From MED-G105 sp965263305 (lineage in GTDB: Bacteria; Pseudomonadota; Alphaproteobacteria; Caulobacterales; Parvularculaceae): DNA of 64,000 nt. The translations under genes were made by a program, and so were the position numbers. The notes under the pieces were generated by a model, which saw only the letters and a program-made list of their open reading frames with translations, was not told where the DNA came from and did not search any database. Location of the stretch: assembly GCA_965263305.1 (NCBI GenBank), contig OZ253666.1:434001-498000 (forward strand). Direction: 5' to 3'. Below are positions 26,063 to 34,971 of this stretch, piece by piece. Every line of letters starts with the position of its first letter. Position 1 is the stretch's first letter.

Positions 26063-27916
26063 TTAGCCAGCCTGCCCGATTCCGGAGAGGGCCGCCGCTG
26101 GTTCAACCCTCAATGCCCCTTCTTCCGTTTGACGCCGCCATAGCGTTGCATAAAGGCCGTCTGACTGAACGAGATCATCATGACGCCCGGTCTCAGCGAC
26201 CTTTCCATCTTCCAACACAATAATAAAGTCTGCGCTGGCGATCGTTGACAGCCGGTGGGCCACAGCAATGGTGGTGCGCCCCCGGGCCGCTTCGACCAAG
26301 GCGGCTTGCACGTCTTTTTCCGTTTCTGAATCAAGCGAGGACGTCGCCTCATCGAGCACCAAGATCGCCGGATCGAGCAGGATTGCCCGCGCAACACCCA
26401 CCCGTTGCTTTTCACCGCCTGAGAGTTTTAGCCCGCGCTCACCCACCCGCGTATCCAAGCCAGACGGCAATCCATCGATAAACGGGCCCAGCTGCGCCCG
26501 GTGTGCGGCCTCCAAAATTTCTTCATCCGACGCGTCGGGCCGTGCGTAAGCTAAGTTAAACCGTAGGCTGTCATTAAATAGAACGACTTCCTGAGGGACC
26601 AGTCCCAGCGTGCGCCGAAGGGAAGTCTGCGTGACATCGCGCACGTCACGCCCATCGATCAGCACGCGGCCCCCATCGGGATCGTAAAAGCGAAACAACA
26701 ACTTCAATATCGTCGACTTACCGGCGCCGCTTGGCCCCGCCAAGCCAACGAACGCGCCGGCAGGAATATCGAAATCAACGCCGTCCAACCCTTGGTCGCG
26801 CCCTTCATGGGTGAACCGAACCCCTTCGAACCGAATATCTCCCTTGGGCGATATCAACGCCTCCGCATTGGGCGCATCTTGTATATCGGGCTTTCGGTCA
26901 AGCAATTCGAAGAGCTTCTCAATATCCACCGCGCCCTGTTTAATTTCCCGCCAAGCGAACCCTAAAATATTCAAGGGACGGTAGATATTCGTCAGCATTA
27001 GAATGACGGCGGTGATATCGCCTGCTTGCAGCGCGCCATCACGAACAAGGAACGCAGCCGTCACGGCGACGGCAAAAAGCCCGAGCGTCATGATAAGTTC
27101 TTGGGCGCTGTTGAGAAGGTTCAGCGACTGCATCACGCGGACAAATTTATCCGCAAACGCACTCATCGCCGAATTAAAACGGTTGGTTTCCCGCTCTTCC
27201 GCGCCGAACGATTTAACGGTTTCAAAATTCGCCATCGTATCTAATGTGATGGCGCGTAGTTCCGTATCCGCTTCATTCATATCCCGGCGGAGCTTATTGC
27301 GCCATTCGGTGACAATAATCGTCACAAAGGCATATGCGGCCACAGTGACAATGGCGGCAAGCCCCAGGGACCAAGAGTAAAGCGCCGCCATCACGGCGGC
27401 CGCCATGGCTAATTCCACTATCGTCGGCCCGATATTGAAAGCGAGGAACCGCAACAGGTAATCCATCGCGCCGGCCCCGCGCTCAATAACCCGGTTCACC
27501 GCCCCCGCACGGCGGGTGACGTGAAATTGTAAGGATTGCGATTGGGCGTGGGCGAACGCCTCCACCGCGACCATGCGATTGGCTTCCTGGGTGACCCGGA
27601 CAAAGAATGCGTCCCGCAATTGTGGCAACCCATTGGACGCGAACCGGGCCAATGCAAAGAGCACAAATGCGCCGACGAATGATGACGCGGCGACCGGCAA
27701 AGCATCGCCAGCGGTGACCTTGTTGATCCCCTCGCCCAATAAAACCGGCGCCGCCACGGCGAAAACTTTGGCAATTAAGGTCAAAACCAGGGCGAGGCCC
27801 ATGCGCCAGCGCCAACGCGCCATTTGCGGACGCCACAATAGCCCGACCATCCGAGCGAGGGTGTGCTGGAAGTTTTCAGGTTTCGGGACCGGCTTATCAA
27901 TCGTGGGGGGTGTCAT
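26063..27916 (-). CDS. ABC exporter of the Atm1/HMT1 type (fused permease-ATPase)
   Basis: 617-aa half-transporter: six membrane helices (about 40-320), then the ATPase with Walker A GPSGAGKST at 394-402, signature LSGGEKQR at 498-505 and Walker B ILVLDEATSSLD. The substrate-cavity segment resembles bacterial Atm1 proteins (RGAGAMDYLLRFLAFNIGPT, about residues 145-164), which export glutathione-linked or sulfur/metal species. A Met-rich or His-rich metal site is not evident. The ATG is preceded by a 64-base array of four 16-bp tandem repeats. Substrate assignment is family-level inference. Confidence 0.87.
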   Translation of the reverse strand: MTPPTIDKPVPKPENFQHTLARMVGLLWRPQMARWRWRMGLALVLTLIAKVFAVAAPVLLGEGINKVTAGDALPVAASSFVGAFVLFALARFASNGLPQLRDAFFVRVTQEANRMVAVEAFAHAQSQSLQFHVTRRAGAVNRVIERGAGAMDYLLRFLAFNIGPTIVELAMAAAVMAALYSWSLGLAAIVTVAAYAFVTIIVTEWRNKLRRDMNEADTELRAITLDTMANFETVKSFGAEERETNRFNSAMSAFADKFVRVMQSLNLLNSAQELIMTLGLFAVAVTAAFLVRDGALQAGDITAVILMLTNIYRPLNILGFAWREIKQGAVDIEKLFELLDRKPDIQDAPNAEALISPKGDIRFEGVRFTHEGRDQGLDGVDFDIPAGAFVGLAGPSGAGKSTILKLLFRFYDPDGGRVLIDGRDVRDVTQTSLRRTLGLVPQEVVLFNDSLRFNLAYARPDASDEEILEAAHRAQLGPFIDGLPSGLDTRVGERGLKLSGGEKQRVGVARAILLDPAILVLDEATSSLDSETEKDVQAALVEAARGRTTIAVAHRLSTIASADFIIVLEDGKVAETGRHDDLVQSDGLYATLWRRQTEEGALRVEPAAALSGIGQAG

Positions 27917-27925
27917 GGCCCCTTA

Positions 27926-27989
27926 CCTAAGGACAAGAGGGCCTAGGGACAAGCGCACCTAGGGACCGGCGGACCTGGGGACAGGCAGC
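27926..27989. repeat. Four tandem 16-bp repeats upstream of the ABC exporter
   Basis: Four adjacent 16-base units at 27926-27941, 27942-27957, 27958-27973 and 27974-27989. Each begins CCTAGGGAC or a close variant (CCTAAGGAC, CCTGGGGAC); an approximate consensus is CCTAGGGACAAGCGGA. The array starts 10 bases before the exporter's start codon on the minus strand, so it lies in its leader. Possible roles are protein binding or phase-variable spacing. Confidence 0.75.
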
Positions 27990-28303
27990 GTACTCCCCAA
28001 GCGCGGATTGGTTTATAGCCCGTCGCGCCGGGATGTGTTTTTCCCTTTATGGAAGAAAAACCCCTGGAACACACGCTGTCGGCCATTTTCCTCTAGGAAG
28101 CATTTCCAACGCCGAGATCCGCGAGCGACCATCATCCGATACTCAAATCCCGGTGAAGCGCGCTTTTCACGCGATTAACAGTCTTGCTTTATCGATTTGT
28201 GAAGAGGACTACCTGAGAACCAATGCGAAACGACAGTTTCGAAAACCGAACCAAAACAATTTCGCCCAAATGGGCAATTCATTATTTTAAATGGGAGGCG
28301 TTT
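27990..28303. other. Rest of the divergent region between ABC exporter and tricorn-like gene
   Basis: About 310 bases with the tricorn-gene ribosome site GGGAGG at the right end. A plus-strand frame from 28033 to 28290 has no recognisable motif. No clear promoter or hairpin was seen. The 5' end of the tricorn frame can be extended to 28223 but that adds a non-signal leader. Confidence 0.4.
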
Positions 28304-31300
28304 ATGACGCGGCAGGAAATCAAGAAATGGGCGTTATCGGGCGTCGCAGCGGTGATTGGCGGGGTGGGCCTATCTACCGCTTCTGCGGAAACGCTTCTTC
28401 TGCGTGACCCTGCGATCTCCGCTGATCATATCGCTTTCGTTTATGCCGGCGATATTTGGGTGGCCGCAAAAGACGGCGCCTCTCCTCGACGTCTCACAAG
28501 CCATATCGCCAGCGAAGGCGGGCCCATTTTCTCTGATGACGGAAAAACAATCGCCTACACGGCGACTTACCAAGGCAATACGGATGTCTACACAATCCCG
28601 GTTGCTGGCGGCCAACCCACCCGACATACCTTTCACCCAGGCGCCGACGTCGCCGTTGATTGGTCTCCATCAGGAGATGCTGTCGCCTTTGTTTCCCGGC
28701 GCGAGACCTTAAGCGGTCGCTCAAACCAGCTGTTTCACACCAACGTCGCTGGCGGGTTGCCGGAAAAGCAAATGGAAGCGCGGATTTTTCGCGGCCGCTA
28801 CAACGATGCTGGCGATAAAATCGCCCAATTGGCCTTTGGGCCAGCTTACAATGCACTATACGGCGGCTCATCCGGGTGGCGGGGATATCGAGGCGGTACC
28901 ACGCCCAGCATCCAAATATTAGATGTAAAAGGCGAAAGCTGGGAGGAAATTCCCGGCGATCGCGTCAACGATATCGAACCCATGTGGGCCGGCGATGCCC
29001 TCTATTTCATCTCTGATCGCAGCAACGAAAATTTTAATATTCACCGCTTCGATATCGCCTCAAAAGAGATCACCAAAATCACCGAAGAATCAGTGTGGGA
29101 TATTCGTGCTGCTGATATCCATGGCGATACCATTGTTTATGAGGCAGGCGGGCGACTAAAGACCCTTGATACATCCTCTGGCGCGATTACCACGCTTTCC
29201 ATCACCCTCACCCCGGATTTACCACAACTTCAACCAAGCTGGAAAAATGTTCGTGGTCAGATAACCGCCGCGGATATTTCCAATAGCGGTAAACGCGTCG
29301 CGGTCACCGCACGCGGTGATGTTTTCTCAGTTCCTGTTGACGAAGGCGACACGCGGAACATCTCTTCCAGCAGCGGCGTCAGAGAATACGACAGCTTATG
29401 GTCACCAGACGGAACCCAAATCGCCTATATCGTTGAACAAAACCGTCAACAGATTCTTCGCATCGAAGACCAGTCCGGTATCGGAGAGGTTCGCGATATC
29501 ACTCTCGGTCCTGATTTCTATCGGTTGCTTGATTGGGGCGGCAAAGGCCAACGGGTCGTATACCAGAACAATCACCTTGACGTTTTTGTGTTAGAGGTCT
29601 CCACAGGGCGCAGTCGGCGCATCGCCTCAGAAGCGCGCCGCCAGTTTGGCCGCTCTAACATGACCGTCGATACATCCCCCGATGGGCGCTGGATCGCCCT
29701 CGCTGTGGAACAACCAAATTTCAATCAAGACCTGTTTCTGTACGATACAATCACAACGCGTTTAACACGGGTGACTGACGGCCTTGCCGATGTCAGCGAG
29801 CCGGCCTTCAGCCCGGATGGCAAACTTCTGTACTTTACAGGATCGACAAATGCCGGTCCCACCCATGTGGGCCTCGATATGACGTCCCAGGAGCGACCCT
29901 ATCGCGCCGGTATTTACGTCGCCATTTTGGAAGCAGACGGCAAATCGCCCCTATTGCCAAAAACCGGTGATGAGAACGGCGACGATAAAAAGAACGATAA
30001 GGACGAAGACGACGATAAGGAGACAAAAGGCGCCGCAATCGCCCTAGAGGGGTTAGACACCCGCATCACCGCCCTTCCCATTGCTGAGGCCGCCTATAGC
30101 GATCTTTCTGTTGGGAAGGACAACGCTCTTTACTTTGTGCAAACGGTGCAGCCAGGCGTACTGAACACGCCGCCGGGCGAAAATCCCCAAAACGCTGCAA
30201 AGCTAATGCGCTTCGACGTGGAGAAGCGCGAGGCCAAAACCCTCATGAGCGGTGTGACAGGGTTGGAGATGAGCAATGACGGCTCGAAACTCCTGGTGTC
30301 GAAAGCTGATGGATCTTTGCTTGTGGCGGATGCCGGCGAAAAAGCATCCCCGGAGCCCCTCGATCTTTCCGGCCTTCGCCTTCGCGTTGATCCAAAAGCG
30401 GAATGGGCGCAGATTTTTGATGACGTTTGGCGGATGGAAGCGTCTTACTTCTATGACCCCAACATCCATGGGCTTGATTGGGATGCAGTTTACGACCGGT
30501 ACAAACCATTGCTGGCCCATGTCGGGCGTCGCGAAGATCTGAACGCTCTGATGGCGGAAATGATCGCCGAGATGCAGGCCGGTCACAATCGCCTAGGGGG
30601 CGGTGATGTCGTGCGTGAGCAAGCCCCGGATGTCGGGCTTCTCGGGGCGGATTTTGCGCTGGAGAACGGCCGCCACCGGATCAAACGCCTTTATACAGGC
30701 GAAAATTGGAACCCATTCTTGAAGGCTCCCCTTGCCGAGCCAGGGTTAGGCGTCAATGAAGGCGATTACATTCTCGCCATCAATGGGCGCGAACTTGGCG
30801 CTGGCGATAACATTTTTGAAGCACTTACGGGCACAGCCGACACGCAAACGGTCCTTCGCATTAGCTCCCAAACCAATGGCGCCAATGCCCGCGATGTCAC
30901 GGTCGTTCCAACCGATACAGAGCGCGCCATTCGGCTTTGGGCCTGGGTTGAGGGCAATCGCAAAACCGTCGAAAAAGAAACAGATGGCCGGGTCGGATAT
31001 GTTTATCTGCCGAACACGGCTGGCGCAGGGTATACGTTCTTTAATCGGATGTTCTTTTCCCAAACCGATAAAGACGCGCTCATTATCGATGAACGCTCCA
31101 ATGGCGGCGGCCAGGCGGCGAACTACATTACCGATGTCTTGAGCCGAACCTATCTCTCCGGTTGGAAAGATCGGGACGGATTAACGTTCAACACGCCAGG
31201 CGGCGCCATGTTTGGCCCAAAACTGATGATGATCGATCAGGACGCCGGGTCCGGCGGGGACTTCCTTCCCTATAGCTTCAAGCAAATGGGTATTGGCAAA

Positions 31301-31597
31301 TTGCTTGGCAAACGCACATGGGGCGGGCTCATCGGTATTGCGGTTAACCCCGGCCTCGTCGATGGCGGGTTCTTGACCGTGCCTTATTTCAGGTATTTCG
31401 ACACCAATCAGAAATGGACCATCGAAAACGAGGGGGTCGCCCCTGATATCGATGTGGCGCTTGATCCGGTTGCGGCGAACAACGGTCGCGACACCCAGCT
31501 TGAGCGCGCCATTGAGGAAATCAAGAAAGAGCTCGCGACGAACCCGAGCCCTGTTCCAACCGAGGCGCCGCCCTACCCAACCGAACTCGGAAAGTAA
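28304..31597 (+). CDS. Tricorn-like S41 protease, exported
   Basis: 1097 aa from the ATG at 28304, preceded by GGGAGG; this start gives a clean signal peptide (KKWALSGVAAVIGGVG...ASA). Two beta-propeller regions of PD40/TolB-like repeats follow (about 35-660, with repeated SPDG and FSDDGK motifs), interrupted by an acidic Asp/Lys-rich insert near 560-575. Then come the tricorn core domain, a PDZ (about 800-900) and S41 catalytic residues: His761 in AGHNRLGGGD and Ser983 in DAGSGGDFLP. Archaeal tricorn works on proteasome peptides; bacterial exported homologues are probably periplasmic peptidases. Ends at a strong terminator. Confidence 0.88.
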   Translation: MTRQEIKKWALSGVAAVIGGVGLSTASAETLLLRDPAISADHIAFVYAGDIWVAAKDGASPRRLTSHIASEGGPIFSDDGKTIAYTATYQGNTDVYTIPVAGGQPTRHTFHPGADVAVDWSPSGDAVAFVSRRETLSGRSNQLFHTNVAGGLPEKQMEARIFRGRYNDAGDKIAQLAFGPAYNALYGGSSGWRGYRGGTTPSIQILDVKGESWEEIPGDRVNDIEPMWAGDALYFISDRSNENFNIHRFDIASKEITKITEESVWDIRAADIHGDTIVYEAGGRLKTLDTSSGAITTLSITLTPDLPQLQPSWKNVRGQITAADISNSGKRVAVTARGDVFSVPVDEGDTRNISSSSGVREYDSLWSPDGTQIAYIVEQNRQQILRIEDQSGIGEVRDITLGPDFYRLLDWGGKGQRVVYQNNHLDVFVLEVSTGRSRRIASEARRQFGRSNMTVDTSPDGRWIALAVEQPNFNQDLFLYDTITTRLTRVTDGLADVSEPAFSPDGKLLYFTGSTNAGPTHVGLDMTSQERPYRAGIYVAILEADGKSPLLPKTGDENGDDKKNDKDEDDDKETKGAAIALEGLDTRITALPIAEAAYSDLSVGKDNALYFVQTVQPGVLNTPPGENPQNAAKLMRFDVEKREAKTLMSGVTGLEMSNDGSKLLVSKADGSLLVADAGEKASPEPLDLSGLRLRVDPKAEWAQIFDDVWRMEASYFYDPNIHGLDWDAVYDRYKPLLAHVGRREDLNALMAEMIAEMQAGHNRLGGGDVVREQAPDVGLLGADFALENGRHRIKRLYTGENWNPFLKAPLAEPGLGVNEGDYILAINGRELGAGDNIFEALTGTADTQTVLRISSQTNGANARDVTVVPTDTERAIRLWAWVEGNRKTVEKETDGRVGYVYLPNTAGAGYTFFNRMFFSQTDKDALIIDERSNGGGQAANYITDVLSRTYLSGWKDRDGLTFNTPGGAMFGPKLMMIDQDAGSGGDFLPYSFKQMGIGKLLGKRTWGGLIGIAVNPGLVDGGFLTVPYFRYFDTNQKWTIENEGVAPDIDVALDPVAANNGRDTQLERAIEEIKKELATNPSPVPTEAPPYPTELGK

Positions 31598-31616
31598 CAA
31601 CCAACATAAAGAAATC

Positions 31617-31652
31617 GAAAACCCCCGCTTCTACTCAAAGCGGGGGTTTTTT
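31617..31652. terminator. Bidirectional terminator between the tricorn-like gene and mmsB
   Basis: CCCCCGC (31622-31628) pairs with GCGGGGG (31640-31646), extended by A/T pairs on both sides, with TTTTTT following on the plus strand and TTTT on the minus. It lies 20 bases after the tricorn-like stop and about 60 after the mmsB stop. Confidence 0.85.
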
Positions 31653-31714
31653 AATCTAGGCGATCCACCAACATAGGGGGATGTTGATAGGTCATGTCGG
31701 CCGCGACGTAAAAA

Positions 31715-32605
31715 TTATAACTCGCCGCTGATCAGTTTCATCACCCCAGAAAAATCGAGATCGTCTTTGCCCGCCGCTTCCATCAGCGCGTATAACGCTT
31801 CTGCTTGCGCGCCGAGGGGCGTTGGGGCCTTCGCTTTGTGGGCGGCCTCCTGGGCAAGGCGCATGTCCTTTAGCATCATTGCCGCAGCAAAGCCTGGTTG
31901 ATAATCGCGATTGGATGGGGCATTCGGCACGGGGCCCGGCGCTGGGCAATAGCTCGTCATTGACCAGCTTTGACCCGAGGCCGTTGAGGAAATGTCAAAA
32001 AACGTCTGAGCGTCAAGGCCAAGTTTTTTTGCAAGATGGAATGCCTCACAGGTTCCGATCATCGAAATACCCAAGAGCATGTTGTTGCAGATTTTGGCGA
32101 CCTGACCGTTGCCAGCCGCCCCGGCGTGAAAAATGTTCCGCCCCATGATGTCAAGAACTGGGCGGGCGCGTTCGAAAGCCGACGTTTCCCCACCGACCAT
32201 GAAAGTCAACGTGCCCGCCGACGCAGCAGCAACACCGCCAGACACAGGCGCATCCACCATCGCGAAACCGCTATCGACCGCCTCCGCGATCACGGCGCGG
32301 GCGTTTTCTACATCAATCGTTGAAGAATCGATAAACAACGCACCATCTTGGGCATTCGCGATCACCCCTTCCGGCCCGCCATAGACCTTCCGCACATGGG
32401 CGCCCGCGGGCAACATGGAGACCACGACCTCCGCAGTCTCTACGGCCGATGCAACACTCGACGCCGTTTGACACCCCCCAGCTTGAGCCGTGTTGAGGGC
32501 TTCCGTAGACAAATCAAAGGCCGTCACGGCGTGGCCAGCCTTCGCCAAATTGACGGCCATGGGACCGCCCATATTGCCAAGACCGATAAAGGCGATGGTT
32601 GTCAT
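31715..32605 (-). CDS. mmsB: 3-hydroxyisobutyrate dehydrogenase
   Basis: NAD-dependent oxidation of 3-hydroxyisobutyrate to methylmalonate semialdehyde in valine breakdown. 296 aa, with the Rossmann start FIGLGNMGGPMA, the substrate motif DAPVSGG and the catalytic-Lys helix GNGQVAKICNNMLL. RBS GGAAAGAAG precedes the ATG. Last gene of a minus-strand cluster that also encodes the hydrolase and acyl-CoA dehydrogenase acting just before it in the pathway; mmsA lies upstream. Confidence 0.94.
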   Translation of the reverse strand: MTTIAFIGLGNMGGPMAVNLAKAGHAVTAFDLSTEALNTAQAGGCQTASSVASAVETAEVVVSMLPAGAHVRKVYGGPEGVIANAQDGALFIDSSTIDVENARAVIAEAVDSGFAMVDAPVSGGVAAASAGTLTFMVGGETSAFERARPVLDIMGRNIFHAGAAGNGQVAKICNNMLLGISMIGTCEAFHLAKKLGLDAQTFFDISSTASGQSWSMTSYCPAPGPVPNAPSNRDYQPGFAAAMMLKDMRLAQEAAHKAKAPTPLGAQAEALYALMEAAGKDDLDFSGVMKLISGEL

Positions 32606-32682
32606 GATATTCTTCTTTCCTATTGATCTTTCGAAGCGATAGAGATGTCGGTCGCCGACGCCATGGCGTTACCCGTAGCGCC

Positions 32683-33303
32683 TCATGCGCTCGGCGGCGC
32701 CGTTTCACGAACGGATGGTCGCTCAGAATAGGCTTTGTGAAGCGCTGAGAGTCGTGGTCGGTTCGCCATAAACTCAGTATCGGGAAAACGAAACGCGACA
32801 TAGCCCAAAAGACAAACAAGCCCGATTGCGGCGATATCGAAATCATCCTCGAAAGCCGCGGCATTCGTCTCAACCCAGTCCAGCGAAGATTGCGCTTTAT
32901 CAATTTGATCCGCCGCCCAATCCGGCCATCGGTACGCTTCCGGACGGAATTTCGTTTCATACATTGCGGAGACCAGCCCTTCGATGGCGCCAGTCACAAC
33001 GGCATGACGGTTCAGACAGGCAAGGCGCTTCGCGCCATCGGTTGGGATCAGCGCGTTCGCCCCCCGTGCAACACCAATCGAGTTGAAATGCTCCAGAATG
33101 ACTCGGCTATCGACGAGGGCGACGCCATCATCAGTCGTCAACGCCGGCACGCGTCGTAATGGGTTTACGCTCGCGCCAAAGTCCCGATTAGGCTCCGTCG
33201 GTTTGACCACAGTCGCCTCAAAATCGAGCTCAATCCCAACCTCAAGGGCGGCGATGCGGCAGGCGCGGACAAAGGGCGATGTCAATGATCCATACAATAT
33301 CAT
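32683..33303 (-). CDS. Glutathione S-transferase family protein
   Basis: 206 aa with the thioredoxin-like N-domain (MILYGSLTSPFVRACRIA, then NPLRRVPAL and DSRVILEHF, the cis-Pro and glutathione gamma-Glu binding Ser) and an all-helical C-domain. The Ser in SLTSPF may serve as the activating residue, as in bacterial beta/YfcF-like GSTs. The ATG overlaps the upstream hydrolase stop (ATGA). Its place inside a valine cluster could reflect handling of the reactive methacrylyl-CoA intermediate, which is inference. Confidence 0.85.
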   Translation of the reverse strand: MILYGSLTSPFVRACRIAALEVGIELDFEATVVKPTEPNRDFGASVNPLRRVPALTTDDGVALVDSRVILEHFNSIGVARGANALIPTDGAKRLACLNRHAVVTGAIEGLVSAMYETKFRPEAYRWPDWAADQIDKAQSSLDWVETNAAAFEDDFDIAAIGLVCLLGYVAFRFPDTEFMANRPRLSALHKAYSERPSVRETAPPSA

Positions 33304-34370
33304 GGCAACGTCAACTCGCTTTCTCCAAGGGTTTCAAAATACCGGTCAATCGCCGCCGCGCTGACATCGTCCAGGAGATCGGGCGACCATGATGGTGAAC
33401 GGTCCTTGTCAATAATCTGCGCCCGGACGCCTTCAAAAAAGTCATGCCCGTCCATCACGCGCCGCACCATGCGGAATTCCATCCGCATGACATCGTCAAA
33501 GTCGAGCACCGCGCCGCGCTTCATTTGTTCAAATGTCAACATTAATGACGTCGGCGACATACGATGCAGCAGGTCGAGGGTTTCTTCCGCAAAAGACCCT
33601 CCGCGGTCCCGTAAGCCCGAAATTAAGTCGCCCAGTGTCTCTCGTCCGACAAAAATTTCCTCGATCGCCTGACGCTGGTCGTTAATCGCGCCATGCCCTG
33701 GATCTTGTGAATGGGCATCCAGGATCGCCTCAACATCGGCATGGGCGCGAACTGCGAGGCTGGTCGAGAGTAGCTTCTCTTCCAGCGCCTGCATTTGATC
33801 CGTTGGCGTATAATGGGTCGCGAGCCCCGCCGCCATGCAGTCCGCCGCTTTGGCGCGCGCGCCCGTCAAAGCATAATAAAGCCCCAATCCGTTTTTCAAC
33901 CGCGGCATGAAATGTCCGCCGCCAACATCAGGAAAAAGGCCAATGCCCGTTTCGGGCATGGCGAACAGCGTACGATCGCCGGCGATCCGAAAATCGCCAT
34001 GAACCGACACGCCGACGCCGCCGCCCATCGTCACACCATCAATCAATGCAACATATGGTTTTGGAAAATGATAAATCGCCGCATTATTGCGATATTCTTC
34101 ACGAAAGAACTCACATGCGTGAGCGGCGTCCTTCTTGGCTTCATCGTGGAGCCACCGGATATCGCCGCCGGCACAGAACCCTTTTTCACCCGCCCCTTTA
34201 ACGAGCACGGCCTTCACCGACGAGCGACCCTCCCATTCCATTAACTTGGCGCGAAACGCCGTCACCATGGGCCATGTCAGGGCATTTAAGGCTTTTGGTC
34301 GGTTGAGGGTGATGACCCCCCAATCACCATGTTCAGCGAACAAAATCTCGTCTGAAGTATCGTCAGTCAA
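33300..34370 (-). CDS. 3-hydroxyisobutyryl-CoA hydrolase (enoyl-CoA hydratase/isomerase family)
   Basis: Crotonase-fold enzyme of about 356 aa, longer than simple enoyl-CoA hydratases (about 260) and with the C-terminal extension of HIBYL-CoA hydrolases. Characteristic motifs are CAGGDIRWLHDEAK, TMGGGVGVSVHG (oxyanion hole) and MPETGIGLFPDVGG, which carries the hydrolase-type Glu and Asp. It releases free 3-hydroxyisobutyrate for MmsB. I choose the TTG at 34370, with AGAAGGG 7 bases upstream and 16 bases after the previous stop; the longest frame begins at another TTG (34409) inside the upstream gene. Confidence 0.88.
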   Translation of the reverse strand: MTDDTSDEILFAEHGDWGVITLNRPKALNALTWPMVTAFRAKLMEWEGRSSVKAVLVKGAGEKGFCAGGDIRWLHDEAKKDAAHACEFFREEYRNNAAIYHFPKPYVALIDGVTMGGGVGVSVHGDFRIAGDRTLFAMPETGIGLFPDVGGGHFMPRLKNGLGLYYALTGARAKAADCMAAGLATHYTPTDQMQALEEKLLSTSLAVRAHADVEAILDAHSQDPGHGAINDQRQAIEEIFVGRETLGDLISGLRDRGGSFAEETLDLLHRMSPTSLMLTFEQMKRGAVLDFDDVMRMEFRMVRRVMDGHDFFEGVRAQIIDKDRSPSWSPDLLDDVSAAAIDRYFETLGESELTLP

Positions 34371-34386
34371 ACTGGAAACCCTTCTT

Positions 34387-34971
34387 TTACTCGCGCCGAA
34401 AATCGTCAAACGTTACGGGCGCCTTAGAGCGCGTAAGCACCGTTTCGTTTCGAAAGATAAAGTCACTGGCCTCGTCATCAAGGTAATCAACTTCCTTGCG
34501 ACGGGTCAGGGTATCATTATCGAGGATCATTGTACGTCGTATCGTCGCCGGGCGGTTATCATCCTCTTCCTGCCCCACGAGGACTAACGTCCATCCATTG
34601 TCTTGAATTTCTTCACTCACTACGCGAAACCGCATTAATTCGATTTGGTGGTCGCGATGGAAGCTCTCCAGGAGATCACCGGTCGCGGGGTCGATTGTTG
34701 TCGTGGTGAGGATATAGACATCAAATCCCGGATCAGTAAAACGCCCCTCGCTCATAAGGAACTTTCCATCCGGCGATAACGTTAGTTTCGCCGCTTGACC
34801 GATTGCTTGGCGTTCTCCGGATTGATAATCGAGATAACTCAATTCCCCACGCCAATCGCCGGCGAGAGACGCCATGCGCGTCCAGCGATCTTCAAAAAGC
34901 CCGGGGGCGGCTGACGCTGCGCTGAAAAAAACGAAACCGGCGAGCATGATTGCAGCGAGACGGTAGATCAT
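34387..34971 (-). CDS. Exported hypothetical protein with a lipocalin-like beta pattern
   Basis: 194 aa with a signal peptide (IMLAGFVFFSAASA). The mature part starts with FEDRWTRMASLAGDWRGELSYLDY, then alternating beta strands containing LTLSPDGKFL and a late TLTRRKEVDYLDD. This resembles small calycin/DUF1579-like proteins with a G-W motif near the N-terminus, but I cannot assign a family. Its ATG overlaps the acyl-CoA dehydrogenase stop (TGATG), so it is translated with the valine genes. Role unknown. Confidence 0.65.
   Translation of the reverse strand: MIYRLAAIMLAGFVFFSAASAAPGLFEDRWTRMASLAGDWRGELSYLDYQSGERQAIGQAAKLTLSPDGKFLMSEGRFTDPGFDVYILTTTTIDPATGDLLESFHRDHQIELMRFRVVSEEIQDNGWTLVLVGQEEDDNRPATIRRTMILDNDTLTRRKEVDYLDDEASDFIFRNETVLTRSKAPVTFDDFRRE

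Noticed and set aside
27926..27989. Possible CRISPR
   Set aside because: Units are 16 bp and contiguous with no spacers.
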